Shown: positions 45,201 to 55,998, counted from the stretch's first letter. The stretch: DNA of 64,000 nt from Melastoma dodecandrum (GCA_029817715.1 JARUPY010000474.1:1674001-1738000); one strand, 5' to 3'. Notes: generated by a model from the sequence alone, not told the origin. A program made the numbers and translations.

Positions 45201-46620
45201 GAGAAAGTAATAGGCTGTAAGTGGGTGTTTAAAGTTAAACTCAAGTCAGATGGGGAGCTCGAACGCTGCAAGGCCAGGTTGGTTGCAAAAGGGTTCCACC
45301 AGACAGCAGGGTTAGACTATCAAGAAACCTCCAGTCCTGTGGTTAAGCACCAAACGATCAAGGTGGTCCTATGCCTGGCTGTTTCTCTCGGTTGGAAACT
45401 TACACAGCTCGATGTCCACAATGCCTTCCTAAATGGGGAGCTTCAGGAAGTTGTTTATATGCACCAACCTCCTGGGTGCTTGGACTCTGATTTTCCTAAC
45501 CATATTTGCAGACTGAAACGAGCTTTATATGGCCTGAAACAAAGTCCTCGAGCGTGGTATATTAAATTGAGTAGCTGTCTTCTTGCATGGGGATATTCTA
45601 ATGCTCAATCGGATGCTTCTTTGTTTTATAGACTTTCTTCTTCTGGTGTTGTGATCATCCTCGTCTACGTTGATGATATTATAGTCACTGGTTCGGACCA
45701 TTTGGAGATTGCTAATTTGCTTCCTCGGCTCAATACTCAGTTCGCACTCAAAGATCTTGGGGAACTCAGCTATTTTCTCGGTTTCCAGGTAGTGCGACAT
45801 GGGTCAAGCTTACATTTGTCACAGGAGAAATATGTCAATGATCTTCTTCGTAGAGCTGGGATGGATGACTGCAAACCAGTACAGTCTCCTATGTCCTCTG
45901 CTGGAGTTTTATCCAAGTATGCTGGTGAGCTGCTTGATGACCCTGCAGAATACAGAAGCCTTGTTGGGGCTTTGCAATATTGCACAAACTCAAGGCCTGA
46001 TATTTGCTTTGCGGTGAATAAAGCATGCCAGTACTTGCAGCATCCTACGACTGCTCATCTTCAGGCCGTAAAATGCATCCTTGAGGTATCTGAAGGGTAC
46101 AAGCAAGTATGGTCTGACAATGACAGCGAGTGATGTCTTTAATATAACCTGCTACACCGATGCTGACTGGTCCAGCTGTCCGGATGATAGGAAAAGCACA
46201 GGTGCGTATTGTGCGTTTGTTGGCTCTTGCCTTGTATCCTGGTCTTCACAAAAACAAAGGGTAGTCTCTCGGTCAAGCACAGAAGCAGAGTACCGCGCCT
46301 TAGCTAATGGTGCAGCAGAGATCCTCTAGCTTCAGAAGTTACTGAATGAACTGCAGGTGGAGTTCCAGCAGCCTTCAATTCTCTACTGTGATAATTTAAG
46401 CACTATACACTTGGCCGCAAACCCTGTTTTTCATGCTCGAACAAAGCATGTGGAAATTGATTATCATTTTGTTCGGGAAAGGGTTCTTGGTGGCAGCTTT
46501 GCAGTACACCATGTTTCTTCAGAATATCAGCTAGCTGATCCCCTCACTAAGCTTCTTCCCACACATCGGTTCTTGTCTTTGAGGAGCAAGTTGACTGTTT
46601 GTAGTAGTCAGTCATTCATG
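42234..46620 (+). pseudogene. Copia gag-pol polyprotein with three lesions
   Basis: Starts at ATG 42,234 (MAGNITPGSAG). Gag has the UBN2-type region (LKLDDGNYTLWKEQVLAA..) and a CCHC knuckle (CQICYKIGHTAQTC). The protease motif AWLVDS-x-ATHHVTPHL has a TGA stop (43,446-43,448) where Gly of DSGA belongs. Integrase follows with WHFRLGHPS..CQTC, then the Asp, Asp, Glu blocks (IHTDVWGPS, FIDDATRYTW, QNGRVERKNRH). RT has LTQLDVHNAFLNGEL and YVDD (45,666-45,677). A +1 frameshift near 46,080 breaks CIL-RYLKGTSKYG. RNase H continues (YTDADWSSCPDD, SSTEAEYRALANGA) with a TAG at 46,327 in place of a Trp codon, and ends ADPLTKLLPTHRF. The original single-ORF plan is clear, but this copy cannot make a full polyprotein. 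Confidence 0.93.
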
Positions 46621-46926
46621 TTCATCAGTTCGTCCTCAGGTGATATGCAGAACTCACGAGGAGATCAGCTAGGAACTATAGAAGGCACTGAGGATTGTTT
46701 ACAATACTCCTGGAATTTTGGTGGTTCTTCGGAGCCAGAAGATTGGGTGGATTGCTGTTCTAATGGAAATCTGTTCGACACAGAAGGGAGAGTGGATGTG
46801 ATGTCTCGTTTGCAGGGAAGTGTGGCTCTAGCTGATGTTAAGACTAAGGTTAAGGATGCTGGAGGAGAAGTGGGAGAACAACCGGTTGGAGAACGACTTG
46901 AAGAAGGAGTTGCGATTGACGGGAAG
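46621..46926 (+). other. Copia region between pol and 3' LTR
   Basis: About 300 bp follow the conserved end of RNase H, longer than the short tail usual for such elements. They stay open in the pol frame to the LTR. The last bases (TTGACGGGAAG) resemble a weak polypurine tract. The origin of the middle part is unknown. Confidence 0.5.
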
Positions 46927-47297
46927 TGTTGGACAAAGTCAAGACCCAAGTCCAATCTGTAGTTCAGCCCAGCTGCAAGTTTCCCGAAGCCCAATCCAGG
47001 TGAAGCTATTATCAGATGAGACAAAGGTAGTTGGAGGATTCGCCTCTATCCTGCTGTTACAAACGAGGAATTGGGGTTGCAGCTGTAACAAATTCCTTGG
47101 AGAACCCCGATATGGTTACAGACAAAACGATATATATATGTGTAGTACAACCCATGTGCTATACGCAAGAAATGAAAGATATTATCCTGCTTCTTCTCTT
47201 CTCTTCTTTCCTCTCCTTCTTCTTCTTCCTCTCCTTCTCCTCGTTCTGCATTTTTCTCCTCTGTTCTGATGTTCAGACACGGTCCTAAGACTCCACA
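46927..47297 (+). repeat. Copia 3' LTR
   Basis: 371 bp, with one extra CTT in a pyrimidine tract and two substitutions relative to the 5' LTR. Confidence 0.93.
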
Positions 47298-47372
47298 AGC
47301 AGCAGCAGCAGCACCAGCAGCACCAGCACCAGCACCAGCACCAGCAGCAGCACCAGCACTAGCACCAGCAGC
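47298..47372 (+). repeat. CAG/CCA triplet-repeat array, right part
   Basis: Continuation of the array at 41,672-41,810 beyond the copia insertion. It runs directly into the S-adenosylmethionine synthase fragment. Confidence 0.9.
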
Positions 47373-47604
47373 AGGTGTCTATATCGTTAGGCAGGCCACG
47401 AAGAGCGTAGTTGCTTCAGGGTTCGCCCGCCGCTGCATTGTGCTGGTTTCCTCCGCTATAGGCGTTCCCGAACCACTCTCTGTCTTCGTGGACCCGTACA
47501 AGACAGGGGAGATACCAGACAAAGACATCTTGGCTTTGATAAAGGAAAACTTTGACTTCAGGCCTGGAATTATTTCGATCCACCTCAATCTCGAGGGGAG
47601 TCAT
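47373..47604 (+). pseudogene. S-adenosylmethionine synthase C-terminal fragment
   Basis: About 75 codons, [20 protein letters not shown], then [40 protein letters not shown] and [13 protein letters not shown]. They match the C-terminal domain of plant SAM synthase, the cytosolic enzyme making S-adenosylmethionine from methionine and ATP. The fragment begins mid-domain right after the triplet repeat. It ends before the family's final segment, where the next fragment begins, so it is not a working gene. There are no stops inside it. Confidence 0.9.
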
Positions 47605-47835
47605 TGTATGAGGAGAAGAAGGATGAGCAACGAACCCAAGCTGATGAACTGAAGGAAACCTCCACCCAGAACGGGGAATTTTTCTACGCAGGCAGCCGAG
47701 TCAAAGGAAGAAAAGGAGTCAAGGGAATCTCCAAAGCAACAGGTCAGCTACACTTGGAGAGTATATAATGTCTCTGCTGGTGCAGACTACATCGCCTATA
47801 CCTTGACAACCTGCAAGCAGTGAGGACCTCAGTAT
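47605..47835 (+). pseudogene. PMT26-like methyltransferase fragment
   Basis: An acidic lysine/glutamate-rich stretch ([25 protein letters not shown]) continues after a frameshift with STQAAESKEEKESRESPKQQ and YTWRVYNVSAGADYIA. After another small frameshift comes YLDNLQAVR. This corresponds to the lumenal stem and the first conserved block (CNVTAGPDYIPCLDN..AI type) of QUA2/PMT-family putative pectin methyltransferases of the Golgi. The AdoMet-binding core is missing. The match rests on order and motif spacing, so I am fairly but not fully sure of the subfamily. Confidence 0.72.
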
Positions 47836-47984
47836 TAATCATTGGAAGATCGACAATTTCGACCACCAGAAAGACCAGGGATCTTTATATCATTCTGAAA
47901 GCCCGGGATCTTATCTAGCTTTTGGCAAGAAGTGTTCCTGCTCCTTAGCCGCCAGTCCTCCTCCTCCTGGGGTTCAGATGGGAA
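47836..47984. other. Unassigned segment of the gene-fragment island
   Basis: About 150 bp between the PMT-like and NHL-like fragments. It may belong to the N-terminal part of the NHL gene, but no conserved block is recognisable. Confidence 0.35.
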
Positions 47985-49040
47985 TGCCATGCGTTACGAG
48001 GGCGGGTACTTGGTTGAAACCCTCGTCCATGGGGACGATGCCTGGATTGTCCCTTTTGCGATTCGCGTCTCTGACTACTACGGGGAGCTCTATGTCGTCG
48101 ATGAAGCCAACAGCAACATCCTCAAGATCACCCCTCCTCTCTCCCGATAGCAGAGCAAGACTCATGGCCGGATCCTTTCAGGGCCTCCTCGGGCATGTAG
48201 ATGGGAAGCCGAGCGATGCCCGTTTCAATCATCCCAGAGACGTCACGTTGGACGACCGGAGAAATGTTTATGTCGCGGACTCGTTGAACCTTGCCATCGG
48301 AAAGATTGGAGATTCGAGAGTCACCACCATTGCCGGTGGAAAGTCTAGTATGGCAGATCTCGCTCGATCAGGAGGATTGCAACTATCAGAATATTTCCGT
48401 ATCTTCTGCTGATTTGCTTCTGGTCGTCGGTGCTGTTCTGGTTGGATATGCTGCATGCATTCTTCGGCAGGGTCGTGGATCCCCTTTCTTTTCAAGAAGG
48501 AAAACTGATCTATCTTCGCAGACACCTTTCTTGGTGAAAGATTGATGGACAAGTGCAGCTTCAGAGACAGTTTCAAAGCGTGAGCAAAGAGACGAGAAGA
48601 TCACTCCCATAGTGGATAACTCGAAAGAGTTCCCTGGATGGCTTTCCTTTGGACAACTGATGGTCGATCTATCCAAGCTCGCACTGGAAGCATTGGCCGG
48701 GATATTCTTTTACTTAGTTCCAAGTCGAATTCGATCTCTAGTTTCGAAGAAGGGCCTCGCTCCTCTCAAAGACAATCTTTGCATGCCAGAAGACCAAGCA
48801 AATCGAAAGCCAGCTCAAAGGCAGAGGACTCCGGCTCCGCTTTTCGAATCAACCAGGCATGCGCACCCACAACTTGAGAACCAGTCCGAAGCCAAGCCTC
48901 TGAAAATCAAGTCAGGGAGTTTCATGGTCCCTCCAGCGGCAACCAAACAAAAGCCGTCGAAGAAGCAAGAGTTTGTGGATTTCTGCGGCACGATGGAAGT
49001 CTCGCCCTATGTCAAGTCCAAGAGCAAAAAGGTGAGGATT
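47985..49040 (+). pseudogene. NHL-domain protein fragment
   Basis: Reads EGGYLVETLVHGDDAW, ELYVVDEANSNILKITPPLS, then after a frame shift SRARLMAGSFQGLLGHVDGK, PSDARFNHPRDVTLDD, VYVADSLNLAIGKIGDSRVT and TIAGGKSS. A gap follows, then SLDQEDCNYQNISVSSADLL, LVVGAVLVGYAACILRQG (a membrane-like segment), KEFPGWLSFGQLMVDLSKLA, and a basic tail to about 49,040. The order is that of plant NHL-repeat proteins with a central membrane segment. Several NHL repeats are deleted and frames change at least three times. About 1 kb is colinear without recognisable introns, although such genes have several introns in plants I know, which hints at an RNA-derived copy. Confidence 0.82.
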
Positions 49041-49187
49041 GCAATGCCGTTGCTGGAAAAGATGAGTCTCGCTATGATATCGAGAAGTTGTGCCAGATGG
49101 TCGAGCAACAGGACAAAGAGGTGGAAAAGATGGCCGACGAGGCGTTGGCGATGGAGTTGCGGAAACAGGCAGTTGAAGGGGCTCTTC
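49041..49187 (+). pseudogene. Unrecognised coiled-coil-like fragment
   Basis: An open stretch DESRYDIEKLCQMVEQQDKE, then VEKMADEALAMELRKQAVEG, charged and helical in character. It ends exactly where the antisense kinase fragment begins. I do not recognise the parent gene. Confidence 0.45.
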
Positions 49188-49600
49188 ATTGAAGTACTTG
49201 TGCTGCAGGAGCTCTGCTGCAGAAGCTCTGGCAGCTGGGTCATAACAGACTAGTCTTTGAACCAGGACAACTTCGTCATGAGAACGGCTAGGCAAACAAG
49301 ATGCGACACCTCGGTGAATGTGATGGTTCTGAAATCTGGAAGCTTAGCACAACCCAGCCATGATGCCTCGGTCAAGCTTCCCAAAACATTAAAGATTCTG
49401 CCCAATTGATCAATATCCGAAGCACCAGGGAAATGGGGCTCCAGAGTCAAAAGCTCGGCGAATATGCATCCTAATGCCCATAAGTCCACTTCCTGACCAT
49501 AATCAATTGACCCATAGAGCAGCTCAGGCGCCCTGAACCAACGGGTACCAACGGATGATATTACACTATCATGGGGAACAACTCCGCATCATACCTGACC
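49188..49600 (-). pseudogene. CDKF;1-like kinase C-lobe fragment
   Basis: The minus strand reads SSVGTRWFRAPELLYGSIDY, GQEVDLWALGCIFAELLTLE, PHFPGASDIDQLGRIFNVLG, LPDFRTITFTEV. After a deletion and frameshift it continues LPSRSHDEVVLVQRLVCYDP, AARASAAELLQHKYFNEEPL. This is the C-terminal lobe, from the activation-segment end onward, of plant CDK-activating kinase CDKF;1, which phosphorylates CDKs in their T-loop in the nucleus. The ATP-binding lobe and catalytic loop are absent. Its orientation is opposite to the neighbouring fragments. Confidence 0.85.
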
Positions 49601-49626
49601 GAAATTTGACATTTGGTATCTCGGGG

Positions 49627-50278
49627 GTGTGCCTTGCGGACAACCAAGGCATGCACCCCACTCAACGCATTCAAGACAACGAAGTATTCGAGGGATTATT
49701 TGGATTCTCGAAGATCAAGACCCTCTGAAGGTGGCTTCTCATTCACCAACGTTACGGCATCAACTGCTCGCCAGGCTCGCCGTAGACCTATTTTAAAACG
49801 ACACCATGAGGTATAAACAGTAACGCGAGCGTTCTATAGGGAGCGAGAAGTGGTATATACACCCGGTTCTCTCTTGAATTTATCTTCGGCGTAGAAACTG
49901 TTAAGGGCATTAATCAATCTATGTCGCTTGTATTTTGCCCGAAATAAACTTTTAAGAAATGTTTTCTAAAAATGATTCAAGTAGACATTTTAATTATTAT
50001 TAAGCTCGATAATTTTTTTTATATATCAAACAACTTCTTTTCTAAAACCGAGCTTAAATAAATTCGGACATTAGAAACACTCGATAAACGCCTCTTTTCT
50101 TTGTGATGCAAGCGATTTAGTAATCCCTAATTCCCGAACCTTAACGAATCTCTATAGTTTTTCTACTTGAACTTAAAATAAGTTATTGGCGACTCCGATA
50201 TTTTCAAAATCAGAAGCCTAATCGTCAAGGGAGGATATTCATTTTAAATGAAACCAGAAACGGGATCTACCCGAGACA
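49627..50278 (+). repeat. Tat/Ogre-like LTR fragment (block B copy)
   Basis: Counterpart of 31,550-32,200, ending in ..CGAGACA, with the internal TGGCGACTCC near 50,187. Confidence 0.55.
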
Positions 50279-50688
50279 CTTATGCTTTTCTTTTCTAAAA
50301 TTATATTACTTCTATCAACTTTTATCTTGCTCTCTAATAAAGTATTCATAAAACAAGTGTACTTTTTTGAATACATATGCCAAAAATCACATTCTTTACT
50401 TTTATTCAAAGCAAAATTGAGTTATTTTCCATTATCACTTATAAGTTTTAGGTCAATTTTATGGTATCATTGATTTTTACAAATTATCAAAAAAAAAATT
50501 TACAAAATATATAACTATATGACAAATTAAATAGTAAACGTTTTCTGACTGAAGCTACATAGTGAAATTTTTGTCACTTTAGTAAATTCCTTTGCCCAAG
50601 CATCAATTACATAATTTAATCAAATATACAAATTTTAAAAATTTTACAAGATTTACTAAAATTTAAAAAAAAAACAAAATACCAACAA
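50279..50688. other. Duplicated intergenic sequence with MULE empty site
   Basis: Counterpart of 32,201-32,610. The unoccupied MULE target lies around 50,520-50,535. No gene. Confidence 0.65.
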
Positions 50689-50972
50689 ATGCACCAGCGG
50701 AACGCAAAACTTCGCAGCCGGACAAGTGACAAAGTTCATGAAAGCATCCGAAATTATTTGAGTGACTGGAGGAACATCATCGTCCTTAGTCAGCTTTACC
50801 ATGAGGTCTTGAAAGGGCTGGACCATGTAAGTCCGACACGAGTCGCAGAGGGAGTGTAAGGACTGGGTGGCATTGCCATCTAAGGAGAGGAGGCCGTCAC
50901 TTACCGAAAGGAAGCGGCAAGGCGTCAGTTCATCCTTGGCGAGGCCTCCAGACTTGAGCATAAGGCGTGAGG
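50689..50972 (-). pseudogene. UGT exon-1 fragment
   Basis: Duplicate of 32,611-32,893: LMLKSGGLAKDELTPCRF, LSVSDGLLSLDGN, CDSCRTYMVQPFQDLM. The catalytic SDGF is changed to SDAF here too. Confidence 0.85.
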
Positions 50973-50999
50973 GGACGTTACCCGCAATGTACTAAATTT

Positions 51000-51352
51000 G
51001 GGCCTTTTTTTAGTATATTTATACAAACAAAATTAGTTTTCTTTTTACATTACTAGCACCATTAGTACAAATGTACAAAAAAAAATTCCTAGTACATGTT
51101 AGTACAAATGTACTAATTAGAAAAATAATTATTTAGTACATTTTTGTACATGCCACTGTTTTGTACATTACTAATAATTTACTTTTCAAGTAAGTACAAA
51201 TGCACAAAAAAAACGATGTTATTCCTAGTACAGGTTAGGACAAATGTACTAATTCGAAAAGTAAATTATTTTGTACATTTAGAACATTTTGATATTTTGT
51301 ACATTACTAATAGATTACTGTACACATTAGTACAAATGTGTACACATTAGTA
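51000..51352. repeat. GTACAAATGTAC-rich repeat array
   Basis: Counterpart of 32,930-33,302. It ends in a short extra GTGTACACATTAGTAC unit, where the block-B deletion joins it to gypsy sequence. Confidence 0.75.
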
Positions 51353-53929
51353 CATCATTAACACAAAAAATCTAATTGATTTCACTCGTACCTAATTTTG
51401 GTGTCCTGATACGTGTGATCTCGAACATGTTGGCAGAAGACGTGACATTCAACTTCTGGAAGTAGTTGTAAGAGAACAAGTTTCAGAGTTGCAAAATCAA
51501 GTTCCTATGCTTGAGAATAGGCTGGCATATGTTGCACAGACCATCAGCTTCCAGGAATTGAGCAATAGGCGGACCATCTATAAGAACTCGTTCATCGAGC
51601 CTAGGAGCGGGTCCCAATCTGTCCTTCACATTCTGAGAAGTAGACTTAGCGGCATGGCTGGCTTGACCCTTAGATGCTTTGGAGACATTCCTCCCTTTAT
51701 TTGTCGAATTGGAGTCACTGGCTGTAGGGGGGACGATCATGCTGTCAGCATCAGCCAGAGCAACCTCCTTTCGATACTTAGCAGAACCTTGCTTGTTTTG
51801 CATTATCTTCCCTTTGTCGAATTTCTTAATCACAGGTCTAGAAGTGAAGCGTCTATCAACAAACTTTACCGGCCCACTTCGTTGGATACCTAAGGCAACC
51901 TTCTCGACCGGAGTAAGATCAAACCAAGTTTCGTCCTGATGAGATAGGACAAATTTCTTGAAAGTGAAGCATTTATCCGTGGGATGAATGTCATTCATGT
52001 GCCACCAACAGATTTCGCTTCTGAGTTTCAATGCTGGAATAGAGCATGAAACGACTCCATTTTTCATGAGTTGTTTGAACAACCCATTCTTAACATAGGT
52101 CTCACTCGAGACGATTGAGCCCTGTGAAGAAGAATTGACTACATCAACCACATTTACTTCAAAAGTGTGAACTTCACAATCAGTAAAGGGTTTTTTTATC
52201 AATGGAAGCGGGTTCGTCCGACTCTTTAAAATAGTGGACTTTGGATTCAATCAAGTCCTGAATAAGATTTCTGAATGTCAGAGAATCGCGGGTAGCATGT
52301 GTAAAGGACCCATGCCACTTGCAATAACTCTTCTTCTTTTCCTTATCGGTTTGTGGCAATCTATGACCGGGCTTAAGCTTGATTCGTCCTCGATCTTTAA
52401 GCCAATAAAAAATCTCATCTCCCTTATCAACATCGAATGAGTATTTGCGCTCGTCATTCGATTTTTAGGAAGATTTCGCCTTGAAGTTTTTCTTTGCCCA
52501 GCATCACAGACAGTCGATTCTCTCATGACAAATTCAGCCATGTCTACCTCATCCAAGGATGTCTCGACCTGATATGCCGGTTGACCGTTTGATTCTTCTC
52601 TCAACTGGCTCTCATATTGGGTAGCTCTTTGGGCAAGATTGAATAGATCCCTAAACCTTTCCCCTTGAATCTTTTTCCGAATTCGAATGTCCAGAGCATC
52701 ATGTGCTATTTCAACAACCTCCTCTTTGGTAACGGAAGTCTTACATCGACATCGAGTCTTCATGAATCGTTGTAAGAATGTTGCTACTAACTCTCCAGGT
52801 TGCTGTTTCATTCGTGTTAACTCGGGAATGGTAATGATTGCATCCAACGTAGCAAACGTCTACATGAACTGTTATTGAATCTCATGCCAATTTTGGATTG
52901 AGTTTGGAGGCAAGTGGATGTACGAATTGAATGCCGAGCTAGTCAGCGAATTAGGGAAAAGCTGAAGTTTCCAAAAATCATTGTTGGATGCTTCACTAGT
53001 CTGGTGAGTGAATCGAGCAACATGCTCTATTGGCATCATATCGTCCTCGCAAAAAAAATTTGTGGAATCTGGAATTTTATAACCTCTCGGGTAGGCATAA
53101 TCCCTATCGATGTAATCCGGGTAAGGTCATCGGTAGAAGTTCACCTCTTCCCTTCTTACTGCACCAGGAACCATTTGTTCCACCATTCGAACAACGAGGT
53201 TCCTAACTTCTACATTCTCAAGCTGTAACGTGGGAGCCCTATGAATATCTCTTTCAAGGGACCTTTCTCTCTTGATTTGTGGTATTTCCCTGTCGAAATT
53301 CTGCCTTGTCCCATCAAGAGCAGGGCGCTCCCAGGGGATCTCCTCGCAAAGATTCCTTCTCATTGGAATATCCGCAGGAGGCATCGTTTCAGGGCCTTCA
53401 ACCGTAGATCGAGTGTAAAGAATTTCTCGTCGATGATGGGGTAGTGCATAAGCAGTTGGCTTATACTCACCCTCATTATCGATTTCAAAATTCGGTCCCA
53501 AATGTTGGCCACGCGAAACAGGAGAATAAGGCCTTCTGACTTCCTATGGGACCCTAGGGCCTACTCGTTCCAACATGGTATTCATCATTTGGTGGAAAAT
53601 TCACCTGACCCACATTCGGGTCAGAACCAACTTTGCGCTTTCCTTCCAGAATCAACGCTCTTCTAGCTGAGGTAATCGAAGAGTATTCATTAATTCTTTA
53701 GCCAAGCCCTGCATATGTCTCTACATTTCCAACATATTCTCATGGATCCTCATCTGCATACTCAGGAGCACATACTTACGGTTCCTTGAGAATTCTTATG
53801 ATCAGATCGTCACGGAGGCAAATTTTGCAGATTCTCCTGGACATTCTGTTGCCCAGTCTGGGGATCATCAACTAAGTTGACCTGATCTCCAGCGAGATTA
53901 GTTTCATAATCACTACGATTCCCAGCCAT
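51353..53929 (-). pseudogene. Truncated Ty3/gypsy gag-region remnant, copy 3
   Basis: Counterpart of 33,837-36,404, starting from the ATG complementary to 53,927-53,929. The downstream FCRPKVCKIRIPVDD segment is deleted. The long frame at 51,483-52,250 (KPFTDCEVHTFEVNVVDVVN ... LCNICQP) is less interrupted than in copy 2, and the gag core MDAIITIPELTRMKQQPGEL is at 52,278-52,847. Still broken by stops. Confidence 0.8.
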
Positions 53930-54009
53930 TCGGGCTACGCTCCGCGTTCTTGGCATTCCGTATTTTCACATGAAACTCACTTCCGCTCCCACTATGGTCA
54001 CCAAAAACG

Positions 54010-54544
54010 TGTTTACGTCCAGTACCAATACGTTGAGAATTGGTAAATCGTAACACAGTGTAAATGATTTGTGGTCGCCAGTCTTTTAAAGAACAACAAT
54101 GCAAAGTGCATAAGTCAGATCGCAAGTACAAGAAAACTTACTTCCATTTATGGAAAACAGAATACAGAGAGTAGAAAGACCACCAAGCAGCCCTTCGGGG
54201 TCTTTGAACGATTGTCATGTATTGGTACAAATGACTGACCGCATATTTATACCAAAACTAAATCCGATCCAAAGGATAACTGCAAAACCAACTGCTACCA
54301 CAATCGCTATGCACATCTAGCACATACTTTATTGACACTAACTGCACACTGACTGACTTGACTCGATCCTGGCAAAGTTCCTAAAACTAACTAATGTTGG
54401 AGCTTCGATTAAGGCCCCTTCTTCGAGCATAGCCATCTTCGACAACATTCCGTCTTGTCCTTCCTTCGACGCATTCTTCTTCGACGGCCTTGATCTTCGA
54501 CTGGACGCTCCTTCGACCGTCCAACGATGGGCCTTGCTATCGTT
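54010..54544 (-). repeat. Gypsy 5' LTR, truncated (block B)
   Basis: Counterpart of 36,485-37,020, beginning TGTTTACGTCC and ending at the UGT-fragment junction. Confidence 0.7.
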
Positions 54545-54545
54545 G

Positions 54546-54628
54546 AAGCCATCACTTACCGAAAGGAAGCGGAAACCAGGCATCAGTTCATCCTTGGCGA
54601 GGCCTCCAGACTTGAGCATAAGGCGTGA
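54546..54628 (-). pseudogene. Short UGT exon-1 fragment
   Basis: Counterpart of 37,022-37,102 (LMLKSGGLAKDELMPGF, LSVSDGF). Confidence 0.8.
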
Positions 54629-54649
54629 GGGGACGTTACCCGTAATGTA

Positions 54650-54950
54650 CTAAATTTGGGCCTTACATTTGTACAAACAAAATTATTTTTTTGTACATTA
54701 TTAATTCAATTAGTACATTTCGATAGAACAGTAACTATTTAGTACATTTCAGTATTTTGTACATTACTAATCATTTACTATTTGAATTAGTGCAAATGTA
54801 TAAAAGAAAGCATTGTTATTCCTAGTACATGTTAGTAAAAATGTATTAATTAGAACAGTAAATTGTTTTGGGCATTTAGTATATTTCGATATTTTGTACA
54901 TTACTAATATATTACTGTACACATTAGTACAAAAATACAAATGTAAAACA
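54650..54950. repeat. GTACAAATGTAC-rich repeat array
   Basis: Counterpart of 37,130-37,470 with one repeat unit (about 50 bp) lost near 54,718. Confidence 0.75.
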
Positions 54951-55998
54951 CCCTGTTTCCTCGGTTTCTTTTGCTTGATTCCCAGACAAATACAACATAT
55001 ACAAAGACACGATCCCACATTTGTTTCCTCTGTTTCTGGTGCATTATTCTGCGATGTTTTTTGTTGTGTGTGCAGGTAGGACTATTTTATGTTGCTCGCC
55101 CTGAGTTTGTGCTGCGACTTGGTATGCGTCAACTATAATAAAATCAGGTTCGCTTTCTACACAAGTTATAACAAAAGTAGCTCATGTACATATTTGTAAC
55201 TGAACACATAATTCACTTTTGATTCGAAAAGTAACATGGACCCATGAAAACGATATATGGATATCGAGCATAAATAGGGTCTTTTAAATCAAACCAAATT
55301 ATGTGGCCGTGGGTGAATCTAGGAATTTTTGGTAAATTCAGAGGAATACGATCGAAGGAAATTCCGGAATGTAAGAAGGGTGTGCGTAGTATTGAGATAA
55401 GGTCCTCCTCAGTCCCACTTTTGTATCTGGGGTCATAATATATTCTTAAAGTTGTATGATTTTGCTTGGGCTTTCGATTGTATCACAAATATATGTAATC
55501 AACAATTGGGACGATTTTTACAATAAAAAAATATTCATAATTGTTAATTTAAAAAAATTGTGGATTTAGTGTATAAACAGTGTCTTAGTAAAATTAAATG
55601 AAATAAAAAACGGTATATATGCCCAACAACCGTGAGCCGAGTCCATTCGGAAGCCGTTGCAAGCATTGGGGCCCTTAAAAAATTATGAAGAATCGGGGAG
55701 TCACTCGGCAAATAAAAGCTGAAAAGCACTTCTTGCGTCCATGCATGCGTCACCCGCAAATAAAAAACGAGACAACATTGACATGCATGAATGCGTCACA
55801 CACATAATTTGGTTTGACTGCTTCCAAACGGACTTCGGCCCACGGCGGCGGCCCGGAAAGTCTGTTTAGTATTAATTAAAGTGGGTTTTATCGTTTCATT
55901 GTAATTCTTTGTAGGAGTTAAATTTATAACTTGTTACAAAAGAAAACATAATTTACGTACCCCTTATTACATTTAAGAATTTTCTTCAATCTTATCCC
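54951..55998 (+). other. Upstream region of UGT copy 3
   Basis: Near-identical to 37,471-38,523, including the GC-richer proximal promoter from about 55,625. No coding sequence. Confidence 0.55.

Larger units (their letters stand above)
41811..47297 (+). mobile_element. Ty1/copia LTR retrotransposon
   Basis: A 5,487-bp element with LTRs 41,811-42,178 and 46,927-47,297 (TGTTGG..CCACA). They differ, by eye, by two substitutions and a 3-bp indel. The 5-bp duplication AGCAG flanks it (41,806-41,810 and 47,298-47,302), inside the triplet array. A PBS for initiator Met-tRNA directly follows the 5' LTR. The coding region is complete in domain order but carries two stops and a frameshift. Confidence 0.95.

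Noticed and set aside
41097..49620. Helitron as the definite carrier of the gene fragments
   Set aside because: No 5' TC, 3' hairpin plus CTRR end or Rep/helicase sequence is visible at or inside the borders.
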